NCBI GenBank assembly: GCA_035236585.1 | Contig: CP141139.1 | Span: 22,708,990 to 22,772,989, forward strand | Direction: 5' to 3' | Length of the DNA stretch: 64,000 bases | Origin: Warburgia ugandensis | Lineage: Eukaryota > Streptophyta > Magnoliopsida > Canellales > Canellaceae | In this document: in pieces, positions 9,344-19,265 of the stretch | Position numbering within the stretch: position 1 is the first letter of the stretch | How the letters are laid out: each line of letters opens with the position of its first letter | The notes under the pieces: model-generated | What the model was told of the DNA's origin: nothing | Database searches by the model: none | Seen by the model: the letters and a program-made list of their open reading frames with translations, nothing else | Made by a program: the position numbers and the translations under genes

Positions 9344-11954
9344 TGTAATGACTCCAATTTTGTAATATTGAAATTCCAAGTTTAGCAATGAAAAGTTCAG
9401 TTTTTAAAGAAAAGGGAATTTTAGTCATTTCACTATTCACCTTGACTAAATCCAGAAATTTGGTCCTAAAAATGGTACCATTAGATGCGTCTCGGAAAAA
9501 GGAATCCAACGAGACTAAAATCACCCAAAACGGAGTTAAAATGAGCAAGATATGGCCCTTTGAAGTTCATGGGCAAAATTGTAAATTTTACAAAAACAGT
9601 TTAACCTGCAAAACACAGGGGCCCGTTTTGATACGGGCACCCCTTCATCTTCAACCTCTAGAGGCTTCTAGAACGGTGGTGATTGGAGGAGAAATCACCG
9701 CCATTTTGGAGGTTTCTCCACAGCCATTCAAAGGCGGTGAGAGCCCCCTCTAGAACCCTCTCTTAGCTCTATAAATAGAGCTCTTGGGTGCCTCTAATGG
9801 CAGCCCAAAACATTGGAGAAAACCCATCGTGGAGCAGTGACCTAGAGGTGAAAACAAGGAGAAAAACCCAGCAACAAGCCAGGTACGCCCGAGATCACTC
9901 AAAACCCATCTCCACCATAGTTCCAGGAATGATTTCCTTAGGTTTTTGCATGAAAAACCATGCAAAACGGAGCACAGGAGAGCCACCAAGGACTCAGGGG
10001 CATCCCCTGGGCTGCACTGATTCAACAGGGTCGAACCAGGGTGACCTGAGGACGACCTGGGTCCCCAACGAGCAAGACGATCCAATAGGAACGTTACACG
10101 TCGTCCTGCGTCGACCCACGTTTGAAAAACCAAACGGGCGCGTCCAGGGACACACTCGCGAAAGAGAGGAGCGGTGGGAAAAACTCGGCGCGTCTGCAGA
10201 TGCGCCTTAGTGCACTAGCGCTACGGGTTCTTTTTGTTCCTTAAGGAAGCCAGGGCACACGACGCAGTTGCGCAGCGCCCTAGCATTCCATTTTTTTTGT
10301 TCTTAAGATTCTATGTACATACGACACTAAAATGCTTATAACATGAGATCTAGACCTCCGATTGAGGCGCTGCAAAAGGCGTTGTGTCCGTGTCGATGAC
10401 GCGGACACATCCAAACTATAAAATCCCTGATCAAGGCCCAATCAAAGGTGGGTATGACCCTTAAAATAGGATGATGGCGCGTGGCCACTAGAACTTTGGA
10501 AAACTAAGGATACCAAGGCCCAATTAGGACCTTAGGACATCCATAGGCATAGGGATGGACCCTTAATGCCTAAGTAATAAGACCAATTACTCTAAAACCC
10601 ATAAAAGATAGGCCAAACTAACCTTGATTCCCCAAACCATGATCAGGAGCGTCCGAGGACAAAAGGGTTAGCACGACCTAGCCAGGTAGGTGCTCTATCA
10701 CTATTAGATTCTTTTAAAAGAACTATTATTGTTTTGAGAACATATGTTTTAAATATATGACTTGATTTGCATGACTTAATTCAGCATGCATGATAAATGC
10801 TTTGTACATAGCCATGTTTTGAAATGATTGCATATACATTATGCACATATATGTTTTGCAAACAAGTGCATACATTGCATGATTTAAGTACTTGCAAAGA
10901 TTGTATGTCCTTGAGGGTTGCCAAAAGATGCTGGAGTGCCGAGGGCCAGGCAGTTGTGAGGGACCCAAAGAGGACAAGTTTTCAAAAAAAGGTTTTGGCT
11001 TATTTAATCTTATGTGATTTGGGCAAGTAAGCCCGTGAGTGCTATGCCGAGGGGTTTGGGTTGGCCACCCGGCCGCTACCACTATTAGGTGGATGGGTAC
11101 CACGCCCAAAAAGAGGCAAGTCCCTACGTCGACTGTATGTGGTACAGGGGGCTACCATTGGTGTCATGGCACTGGGTCGACGTGTCATAGGCCCCGTGGA
11201 GGCTATGACCAAGTGTCCTCAGGTACCCGGGGACCACACGGCGAGGAGGTCGTGGGCATAGTGGACCCTATGGTTTGATGATTTATGTGCATTGCATATG
11301 GCATGATATGAGGTCGGTCGACCATACCATACTAGAGAACCATGAGTTGGACTCCATGAAGCATCTATTGCATATCATGATGTTATCATATATATATATA
11401 TATATATATATATGATACTTTTAATTTTGGATTATGCGATCTTTTAAGTCATTAGTATTACAGTTTGATAATAGATTCTTATACTGATATTGAGCTTGAG
11501 TATTTAGACATGCACATGTTTTGAATGAGCATATGATTTTAAAACATCTCATGCATTATAAAACTAGTGGTGATAGACTCCTACTGAGTATAGTATATAC
11601 TCACCCAATCCTCAACATTTTTCAGACACCAAGTAAATACTTAAGGGCAAGGAATGCTTGTGCTAGGAACCATCCAGGCTAAGTACAAGTAAGTAAAACC
11701 CCTACCTTATCTTTCAATGTTACTTGATTGTAGTTACTCTCTAATAGCTGGGGCTGTGACTAACACTTTCTTGGGAATAATATTGATTTAAACTTTGCCA
11801 TGGCTAAATAAATTGAGAATGTGTTTTGACACTCGGGGTTTTTATGAAAGGTTGTTTTCCAAATGAAAAAGATTTTCATGCATTTCATATTTATAAAACA
11901 AGAGATCTCGTCTATTTATCAAAATTGCATCATATAAAAACCCGGGTCGTGACA
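9344..11954 (+). repeat. 3' LTR of the Tekay element (2,611 bp)
   Basis: Pairs with 2192-4757. It starts TGTAATGACTCC after the polypurine tract and ends GGGTCGTGACA, followed by the target duplication CAATC at 11955-11959. TATA box at 9770-9777. It is 45 bp longer than the 5' LTR, mainly from extra sequence near 10,120 and a longer AT tract at 11,387-11,412, offset by small losses elsewhere. Confidence 0.95.
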
Positions 11955-11959
11955 CAATC

Positions 11960-12984
11960 TCTCCACTCTCATGGATCAATGATCCTAAGTGTCGAAAGAG
12001 GTCTTTCACGGGGACTTCTTGGTTATCAATTTGGACTGGTGTTCCACTCCTACTCTCCTTGCTAAAATTACATTCCATATATTCTATCTTAGTTCGGCCA
12101 ATTTTAAATCCTTCAGATTCTAATGCTTCTCTCCATAATTCTAGCTTTATGTTTACCCCCTCTCTCATCTCATCAAGTAAGACTATATCATCTGCAAATA
12201 GCATGCATAAGGGAATCTCCTCGTGTAAATGTTTTGTCAACTCATTCATCACTAATGTGAAGAGGTATGGATTTAATGCCGATCCTTGGTGCAATCCTAC
12301 AGTGATAGGAAAATCACCAGTCACGCCACTAGTGGTCTTAACATTTGTTACCGCTTCCTCATACATATCTTTAATTATGTCTATATACCCCTGAGAAACC
12401 CCCTTACTACCCAACACTCTTTATATTAACTCTCTAGGGACTCTATCATAAGCTTTCTCTAAGTCGATAAAGACCATATGTAGGTCTTTCCTCCGCTCCC
12501 TATATTTCTCTACTAATTGTCTTAATAAGAAAATAGCTTCCATGGTAGACCTCCCAGGCATGAAACCAAAATGATTCTTCTATACACTTGTTTCATATCA
12601 TAACCTCTTCTCAATCACTCTTTCAAAAGGTTTCATGGTGTGGCTCATAAGTTTGATCCCTCGATAATTAGTGCAGCTTTGAATGTCTCCTTTATTCTTA
12701 TAGATTGGTGCAATAGAGCTTTTCCTCTAGTCATCAGGCATTTTCTTTGATTTTATAATCTTATTAAACAACTTGGTCAACTAAACTACCCTAATATCTC
12801 TCATATGCTTCCAAACCTCTATTGGTACACCATTAGGACCCATGGCCTTTCCTGATTTCATCTTTCTGAAGGCCTCTTTTACTTTAAGTATTCTAATCCT
12901 GTGTTCATATCTATAATATCCAATGTTATTTAGATTTATAGTATTTTCAATCCCTATATTCTCAGAGCCATTATCATTTAACAA
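11960..12984 (-). pseudogene. LINE reverse transcriptase domain, broken
   Basis: Non-LTR reverse transcriptase used for target-primed integration. Visible blocks: an RT0-type segment MKSGKAMGPNGVPIEVWKHM (about 12,785-12,860), then after stops TSGVTGDFPITVGLHQGSAL and NPYLFTLVMNELTKHL, the catalytic FADDIVLLDE (about 12,180) and RHLGSLIHESGEI at the insertion point. FADD replaces the retroviral YXDD box, as is common in LINEs. The frame is broken at least at 12,418-12,420 and 12,781. The domain's C-terminal end is across the gypsy element at 1885-2109. Confidence 0.85.
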
Positions 12985-13002
12985 TTTTTGAAAGTATGCT
13001 TC

Positions 13003-14270
13003 TCACCTTTGTTTGATCTCATCTTCTTTGACTAATACCCTTTGATCATTGCTTCTAATACACCTAACATGATCTAAGTTCTTACCTTTCTGTTCTCTTA
13101 CTTTTCCAAGTTTAAACACATCTTTCTCACCTTTTCTTGTTCCTAATTTATTATAGAGCTCATCATATGCTTTAAGTTTAGCCTCACTTACAATTCTCTT
13201 AGCAGCGTTTTTAGCATTCTTATATTGTTCATAGTTTTCATTATTTCTTATCTTCTGCCAAGCTTTAAAATGTATCAATTTTTCTTTAATAACTTTTTGC
13301 ATTGTTTCACTCCATCACCATGTTTCCTTTGCTAATAACCTTTTACCTTTAGATACTCCTAAGACATTTTTTGCCACTTTCTTAATGGACTCAGCCATAT
13401 TAGTCCACATGGTATTTACTTCTGTTTCATAGTTCTAATTTTCTTCTGCCATCAACTTATTTTTGAATGAGGTTACTTTCTCTCCTTTTAAGTTCCACCA
13501 CTTAGTTTTGGGATGTGTATTAAGTTCAGTTCTTTTACTCCATTTTTTAATATGGATATCCATAATCATTAACCTACGTTGTGAGGTTAAACTCTCACAA
13601 GGTATCACCTTACAATGCTTATATATAGATCGTTCATTATTCCTAAGTAGAAAAAAGTTTATTTGGCTTTTATGAAGTCCACTTTTAAAGGTTATTAAGT
13701 GTTCATTCCTCTTCTTAAAGAGTGTATTTGCAATCCCCCATCTCATTTTGTTCACCTATATCATACCCTCCGTGTATTCTATCATATCCTTCCTTATCTT
13801 TTCCTACATGGCCATTTAAGTCTGCCCTTATAAATATCTCCTCAGTGTTGAGAATTTCTTGTATGACTCCCTTTATATCTTTCCAAAACTGTCTCTTGAT
13901 TATATCTTGTAACCCTACTTGTAGTGTGTATGCACTTATAACATTTATAATCTGCTCTCCTAGAACAATTTTTATTGTTATAATTCTATCATTAATTCTT
14001 TTAATGTCCACAACTTTATCCTTTAATTCTTTATCCACTATTATTCCTATGCCATTTCTATTATTTTCCTTTCTTATGTACCATAATTTATACCCATCTA
14101 TTTCTCTAGCTTTAACCCCTTTCCACTTGGTTTCTTGAATACAAGCGATGTTGACTCTCCTACGTTTCATCGCGCCGACTAACTCCAAACTGTTACCTGT
14201 CAATGTCCCTATATCATGTAGCGATGCAAATCTTATGTTCTGAAGATACTCTATTTACTACCACCTTTCT
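13003..14270 (-). pseudogene. LINE apurinic-type endonuclease and linker, broken
   Basis: The N-terminal endonuclease of RTE elements nicks the target to prime reverse transcription. Motifs seen: VNIACIQETKWKG (QETK, metal-binding Glu), GYDIGEQNEMGD, and RADLNGHVGKDKEGYDRIHG (D-x-N catalytic pair; the usual Gly before Asp is Ala here), followed in the next fragment by ERSIYKHCKVIPCESLTSQR at 13,560-13,640, the position of the C-terminal endonuclease motif. The segment 13003-13302 is the charged linker. The start region reads IGTLTGNSLELV with an upstream stop or frameshift near 14,205. Confidence 0.82.
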
Positions 14271-14303
14271 CAACCTCCATGGTATGAACCCATGTCCACT
14301 TTT

Positions 14304-14498
14304 CACTGCACTTGGGTTTTGATGCAGCGCGTCGCTTCCGAGGGGACGCTTTAGCAACTCTTGCCCTCTTTTCACTACACCTGGGATTTGATATAGTGCA
14401 TCGCTTCTGGGAGAACGCCCTAGCAACCCTTGCCTATTTTTCACCGCACCCCGGGATCCGATGCAGCGCGTTGCTTATGGGGAATACCCTAGCTTGAG
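14304..14498 (-). repeat. 69-bp tandem repeat, 3 copies, in the LINE N-terminal region
   Basis: Units begin at 14,304 (cactgcac), 14,373 (cactacac) and 14,442 (caccgcac), each 69 bp apart, with a shared core (gatgcagcgcgtcgctt-like). The period is a multiple of three (23 codons); the minus frame reads SDALHQNP, SDALYQIP and so on. The third unit is shorter and diverges after about 14,498. This lies just upstream of the endonuclease start. Confidence 0.8.
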
Positions 14499-14550
14499 GG
14501 AATGCTAGTTTTCGATTCATGTCATGTTGGGGTTGCCATAGTTTTAAAAA

Positions 14551-14806
14551 GATGAAGATGATTTCATTTCTTCCTTACAAACTAATACAAATGCAAATTC
14601 ATTTGCAAGTAGAAAAGAAATAACAAAATCATCTTCAACTTAACCCTTGCCGGCTAGCTACCTGACGCAAGGGTGGCTGTATTATAAGAAGCTGGAGATG
14701 ATTTTCATTTCTTCCTCACAAATTAATATACAAATGCATATTCATTTGTAAGAAAGAAATAACAGAATCATCTTCAACCTCTCCCTTGCCGGCTGGCACT
14801 TGACGT
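14551..14806 (-). repeat. Two-copy tandem repeat (about 135 bp) in the LINE leader
   Basis: Copy 1 is 14,551-14,672 and copy 2 is 14,690-14,806. Both share gatgattttcatttcttcct, a block with cattt and gaaagaaataac, then tcatcttcaac and cccttgccggct followed by tgacgyaagg. This suggests the 5' UTR monomers of the LINE, or a separate duplication at the insertion edge. Confidence 0.6.
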
Positions 14807-14810
14807 AAGG

Positions 14811-15130
14811 CCCTCCTCCTTTTTCATCCTGGCTTGGGATCGGGATGCGAACTTGGTATCTGCAAATTGTTTTCTTGAAAAGATTATGCTGGTTTTGATT
14901 TTCCCAGTCTTTTCATGGAAGATGGACATTACTCAAAGTACTGTGATTCCACAGAGATGGTTGCACTCCTTGCTATATCTGGATATTTTCATCTGGTTTG
15001 AAGTGAGATGCAACTTTGATGTTAATTGGGCAGAAGGTCTTGAATTCTTCAGGCTGAGTGGTGCACTTGTTCTTCATGAAAGAAGAAAATCTGTAATCTG
15101 CATTTCTTAGTTTCATGATTCTGTTAATCA
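14811..15130 (+). promoter_or_regulatory. Upstream region of the PPR gene
   Basis: About 320 bp between the LINE 5' end and the PPR start codon. An 85-codon frame (14,853-15,110) lies here but resembles nothing known and ends 21 bp before the PPR ATG; it is best treated as 5' UTR. I see no convincing TATA box. The nearby LINE may have displaced the native promoter. Confidence 0.35.
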
Positions 15131-16689
15131 ATGTCGGGTGGTAGAAGAACCCTCACATTGTTGGAGAAGTGTAAGAGCATGAAGCAACTGAAGCAAACCC
15201 ATGCCCAGATCATCGTGGGGGGACTTGCAAAAGATGGCTTTGCTCTTAGCAGGGTTATGGCTTTCTGCTCAGATCCTAATCATGGAAGCTTAAGCTATGC
15301 ACGGCTTCTTTTTGAGCAAATTGAACACCCCACAATCTGCATATGCAACACCATGATCAGAGCTTTCTTACTGAAGGGGGAGTTAATCAAGACCATGGAA
15401 ACTTACGGTCAAATGTTGCTCTTTGGCCTATGCCCTGATAATTACACACTTCCATATGTTTTGAAGGCTAGTTCAAATATGAAAGACCGGCAACTAGGAG
15501 AACAAATCCACGGTCATATTGTAAGACTAGGATTTCAGTTTGATATTTATGTTGGCAACACTTTGACTCTCATGTATTCGATCTGTGGTGATATGGAAAC
15601 AGCTAGAATGTTGTTTGACATTATTCCCCATCGAGATGCAGTGTCATGGACGGTCATGATTTCTGGATATTCAAAGCAAGGTGATGTTGAGGCTGCACGT
15701 TTCCTCTTTAACGAGGCAAAAGTCAAGGATAGAGGAATATGGGGCTCCATGATCTCTGGTTATGTGCAGAATAATTGTTTCAAGGAGGGTTTACAGATGT
15801 TTCGACTGATGCAATTGGCAAATTTGGACCCAGATGAAGGAGTCCTTGTGAGTGCCCTTTGTGGTTGTTCCCAACTGGGAGCTCTGCAGCTTGGGATATG
15901 GATTCATAGGTATGTGGAGAGAAAGGGGTTGTCATTTGGTGTTCGGTTGGGCACTGCTATTGTAGATATGTATGCAAAATGTGGGTGTTTGGGTTTGGCA
16001 AAGAAAGTTTTCAGTGAAATGCCTAAAAAGATACCGTCTGTTGGAATGTTATGATTTTGGGATTGGCGATGCATGGGGATGGAGAGAGTGCTTTTAAGCT
16101 GTTCAATGAGATGCAAGAGTGTGGATTTAGCCCAGACGACATCACTTTCATCGCCATTTTTACTGCTTGTAGTCATTCAGGCATGGTAGACAGAGGCTTG
16201 AGGGAATTTAACAGAATGAGGTCAGTGTATGGCATTGAGCCCAAGGGAGAGCATTACGGGTGTGTGGTTGACTTCCTTGCAAGAGCTGGACTTTTTAAGG
16301 AGGCAAAAGAAATCATTCAAAGCATACCTAGTTCAAGCAGCCCATCGGAGCAAGCTATCTTGTGGAGAGCTTTACTAAGTTCATGCTGGAACCATGGAGA
16401 TACTGAATTGGTACAGGCTGCAGGCCAGCATCTATTCCAGTTAGAACGTCACAGTGGAGTCTATGTTTTACTGTCAAATATCTTAGCTGCAGATGGGAAT
16501 TTCATTGATGCCAAAAAAATAAGAACCTTGATGAAACACAAAGGGGTGCCCAAAACACCTGGTTGCAGCTCAATTGAACTTAATGGGTCAGTTCATGAGT
16601 TTGTTGCAGGAGAGAAAACACACCCTCAGATTGAACAGATATACATGCTATTGGAGACGATGAATGAACAATTGGAGTCTGCGGGATAG
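15131..16689 (+). CDS. PPR protein, PLS class with E domain (organelle RNA editing factor), one frameshift
   Basis: Tandem pentatricopeptide repeats bind specific organelle RNA sites; members with PLS repeats and an E/E+ tail act in C-to-U editing in plastids or mitochondria. Intronless, as most PPR genes are. The start MSGGRRTLTLLEKCKSMKQL leads straight into the HAQII motif common at the front of this subfamily. Repeats include NTMIRAF, SWTVMISGYSKQGDVEAARF, GSMISGYVQ and VDMYAKCGCLGLAKKVF. The tail has LWRALLSSCWNHGD, YVLLSNILA, GCSSIELNG and HEFVAGEKTHP (E and E+), with no DYW deaminase domain. A five-A run at 16,025-16,029 puts the first 308 codons out of frame with the rest: one added A restores an uninterrupted protein of about 519 residues. 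This is either a sequence error or a recent pseudogene. The PPR call is sure; the exact orthologue is not identified. Confidence 0.9.
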
Positions 16690-17098
16690 ATAACCAGCTT
16701 CATCCTGGCACAAACAAACTTCTCACCGTCTTTCCAACGTGACGTTCCTTTGAGCATAGAGTGCCCGAAATGTTAATCAGTAACTTTTAGTCTCCCTTTG
16801 AGATGTTTTTAGAGCATCAAAATTCTAAAGAATGGATTTATTAGAATGCTGAGCCATGACGTTGAGTATCTCCCCTTTGATTTTGGGATCCGGGGCTCCA
16901 GTGTATTGAATGTATGCCTGAGGCGTGCAATTTGAATGTTGCACTGACTGAAGATTTTCATGTCATATTTACTTGGGAAACGAATGATGGTCACCTCAGA
17001 TCTACAAACAGACGTACCTCCAATTATATCTATGGTTTTTTGCTCATGTATTATTCTCGTATGTAATAGTTTTCATTCTTTTATATCTTCATAAAATT
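16690..17098 (+). other. 3' flank of the PPR gene
   Basis: Presumed 3' UTR and downstream DNA of the PPR gene. AT-rich, no frames with domain similarity. A candidate polyadenylation signal-like run (ataaaa) lies at about 17,090. No repeat recognised. Confidence 0.35.
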
Positions 17099-17100
17099 TT

Positions 17101-17195
17101 GCCATATCTTGCAAGAGACTGTTTTCATATCTTGAACCTGCGACATCTAGGTCACACAGCGACAACTCAACCATTGCGCCAAGGCTCCCCTTCTC
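17101..17195 (-). mobile_element. Au-type SINE, 5' fragment
   Basis: Read on the minus strand it begins ggggagccttggcgcaa (RNA polymerase III box A region of Au SINEs), continues with a box-B-like gcaggttcaag, and then gaaaacagtctcttgca. It stops there; the 3' half, present in the copies at 18,008 and 19,080, is missing. No clear target duplication seen. Confidence 0.75.
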
Positions 17196-17293
17196 CTTCA
17201 GAGAAAGAAAAGCAAAAGAAAATTTTAATTCAGTTTTGCTGTATTTGTATATATAGTCTAAGGTATATATTTAAACATTTCATAAATTTCTGA

Positions 17294-17993
17294 TCCAATC
17301 TTTTCAACCATAATCGTTGGCACCCATTCCATATTTTGCTCGATTTGCAGTTTCCTTCTGGACAGGCAACTCTCTGTCTATAATTTCTGTTGCCTCCATT
17401 GCTGGATTCACATGATTTCTACTTTTGAAAATATTTTTACTTGTTCTGAATTTCTACAGTTGGCAGGAAAACACGAAACTTACCAGCAATATATATTCCC
17501 ATTTGAGTTCAAAGCATTATACTGCATGTTGTTAATGGAATAAGGTTATGATTCTAAATTCAGAGTACTGGCCATGTGCACTGGTTTTTCTGGTGCTTAC
17601 TGATTTAGTCAAGATTGAGCAGAAGTACAAAACGTTTTTTTTCACATCTGATGGCATCTTAATAAGAAGATGGCGATCATAAACAAATTCTTAGAATGAG
17701 GATAGTCCTATTTCTGCGAATGATACATTGATGGAAATGAGCCCTAGCTCTGCCCTAGTGTGAGTGGAGGAAGAAAGATGTATAAACTTGTTCTTGTTTT
17801 CCTTCTAACAGTACTTATGGTTTGGTCTCACCCCTCCACTTCATTAAGTTATAACCTCGGTCCCAGTAAAAGTAAGGGGAAAATGAGTGGATGCTACTTT
17901 CCCTATGCAAGGTTAGACCATTTTTTGTAGATTTACCCCGTGCATCTGCTAGGAATGTCTCATTGGATGTTTTAAGCCTATTTTTCTTTTTGT
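17294..17993. other. Unassigned AT-rich intergenic DNA
   Basis: No gene, repeat or RNA structure recognised between the two SINE fragments. Open frames are short and without family resemblance. Confidence 0.4.
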
Positions 17994-18007
17994 AAAATCA
18001 AGATAAT

Positions 18008-18140
18008 AAAAAGGTAGTCTTGTGAACGAAGCTCTGCGTAAGTAAAATCTAGGGAAGTAGTAGACCGCAAAGGGTCTAGTACACAGTCTTACCTTGTATT
18101 TTGCAAAAGACTATTTCTATGCCTCAAAACCATGATCTCA
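18008..18140 (-). mobile_element. Au-type SINE, 5'-truncated, with target duplication
   Basis: The minus strand shows the Au SINE body after box B: gaaatagtcttttgcaaaa, ggtaagactg, tagaccctttgcggtc and ttccctagat. A 14-bp direct repeat AAAATCAAGATRAT flanks it (17,994-18,007 and 18,141-18,154), which supports insertion as an already 5'-truncated copy by LINE machinery. Confidence 0.8.
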
Positions 18141-18620
18141 AAAATCAAGATGATCCAATTTATTAATTCTTTCAAAGACTTGATAGAAGTGGTTAGAGTC
18201 ATTCAAATGCATTGTTTTCTTATGAGTTACCTATTTTTGGTGTTCTAAATATGATGAATGGCTTAGTCCATGAACCAAGTTGAAAAAATTTCATTTAAGT
18301 GCCTTGAACATTGCATGTGTTCTCACTTAAGGACAAAACTTTATAAAACCTCACATTGGTGCCCAGAATTTAGCTTAAGTGACGCACTTAAGGCCTCCTA
18401 TCTCTTTTTCGTTAATTTTCCAGGCGAATGCCTTCCTGGGCAAGGCACGTGAGAAAACTTAAGGGCAAAATAATCATCTTACTTTCGGCCCCTCTTTTCT
18501 TCTTCTTCACGATCTGTGAAGGTTGTAGAGTAGCAGAAACCTGAGGTTGGGTGTGTGGCAGAGAAAGCAAATTAAGTAGGAAAATATTGATCTATATGTT
18601 CAACACGTGAACAAACAGAA

Positions 18621-18749
18621 AAAGTTAATACTAATTTCTTCTTTGATGAAATGAGAGAATGGGATTCTACAAATTAAGCAGAAAAAAGTTAGTCTACATT
18701 CCCTCTTTGATGGCATGAAAGGATGGGATTCTGCTAATTAAGTAGAAAA
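18621..18749 (+). repeat. Two-copy direct tandem repeat, about 64 bp
   Basis: Copies at 18,621-18,684 and 18,685-18,749 share ctttgatgRcatgaRaggatggg-type text followed by attct-c-aattaagYagaaaaa. It lies in the interior of the inverted-repeat pair. Confidence 0.6.
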
Positions 18750-19079
18750 AGTTTATGTTCTTTTCTACAATAATTCATTGTTGCTTGTTGTGCCAATTAA
18801 TGCCATTCACTAATGTCACGGTTAGTATCTCTGCAAGCTGTGGTACCTTGTCAAAATCTTCCGAGTATTTGGTGTAGTATATACACTATGTAATTGAAGA
18901 TTCACATTATAATTTGACCGATCTGTATGGAATATCCTATGATTTCAGTAAAAATTGATAAGCGTCACTTGGGATATGCTATTTCTGTATTGTTACCCTT
19001 TGATTTCAATAGCTAGAAAGTTACCACACAATCATTTAGCATATTTTACTCTTTTCTACTTATCAAGTCCCTACTCATT

Positions 19080-19265
19080 TAGAAGGGGAGCCTTGGTGCA
19101 ACACAAAAAGCTGTGGTCATGTGACTTTGAGGTCACAGGTTTAAGATGTGAAAACAGCCTCTTGTAAAAATACAAAGTAAGGCTGCGTATTATAGGCCCT
19201 TGTGGTCTGTCCCTTCCCCGGACTCTGCATAGATGGGAGCTTTGTGCACCGGGGCCACCCTTTTT
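19080..19265 (+). mobile_element. Au-type SINE, near full length, with target duplication
   Basis: Starts gaaggggagccttgg (box A region), has gaggtcacaggtttaag (box B region), then gaaaacagcctcttg, aaggctgcgta, gcccttgtggtctg, ccttccccggac and the tail gggagctttgtgcaccggg ending in T's. This order matches Au SINEs of flowering plants. The direct repeat AAGTCCCTRCTCATT flanks it at 19,065-19,079 and 19,266-19,280. It is inserted between the inverted-repeat arms, so it is younger than that structure if the structure is one element. Confidence 0.9.

Larger units (their letters stand above)
2192..11954 (+). mobile_element. Complete Ty3/gypsy retrotransposon, Tekay/Del chromovirus type, inactive
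   Basis: All structural parts are present: 5' LTR 2192-4757, primer site 4760-4771, gag, protease, RT, RNase H, integrase and chromodomain on +, polypurine tract 9331-9343, and 3' LTR 9344-11954. The 5-bp target duplication CAATC occurs at 2187-2191 and 11955-11959. Element length is 9,763 bp. It sits inside a minus-strand RTE LINE whose two halves continue on both sides. The coding region carries at least seven in-frame stops and two frameshifts, so it cannot be autonomous. The C-terminal chromodomain and order PR-RT-RH-INT-CHD place it in the Tekay/Del lineage of plant chromoviruses, which tend to insert in heterochromatin. Confidence 0.95.
11955..14810 (-). mobile_element. RTE-type LINE, 5' segment (RT, endonuclease, 5' leader)
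   Basis: Minus-strand continuation of the LINE whose 3' end is at 1657-2191. Order from the 5' end (high coordinates): leader repeats, endonuclease, linker, reverse transcriptase. Adding both segments gives about 3.4 kb, the normal size of plant RTE elements. The gypsy insertion split it within the RT C-terminal region, and TSD copies mark both sides. Frames are fragmented, so it is inactive. The 5' boundary near 14,810 is approximate, set by the end of a duplicated leader segment. Confidence 0.85.

Noticed and set aside
14853-15110. 85-codon open frame upstream of the PPR gene
   Set aside because: No family resemblance, no conserved motif; most likely 5' UTR or intergenic.
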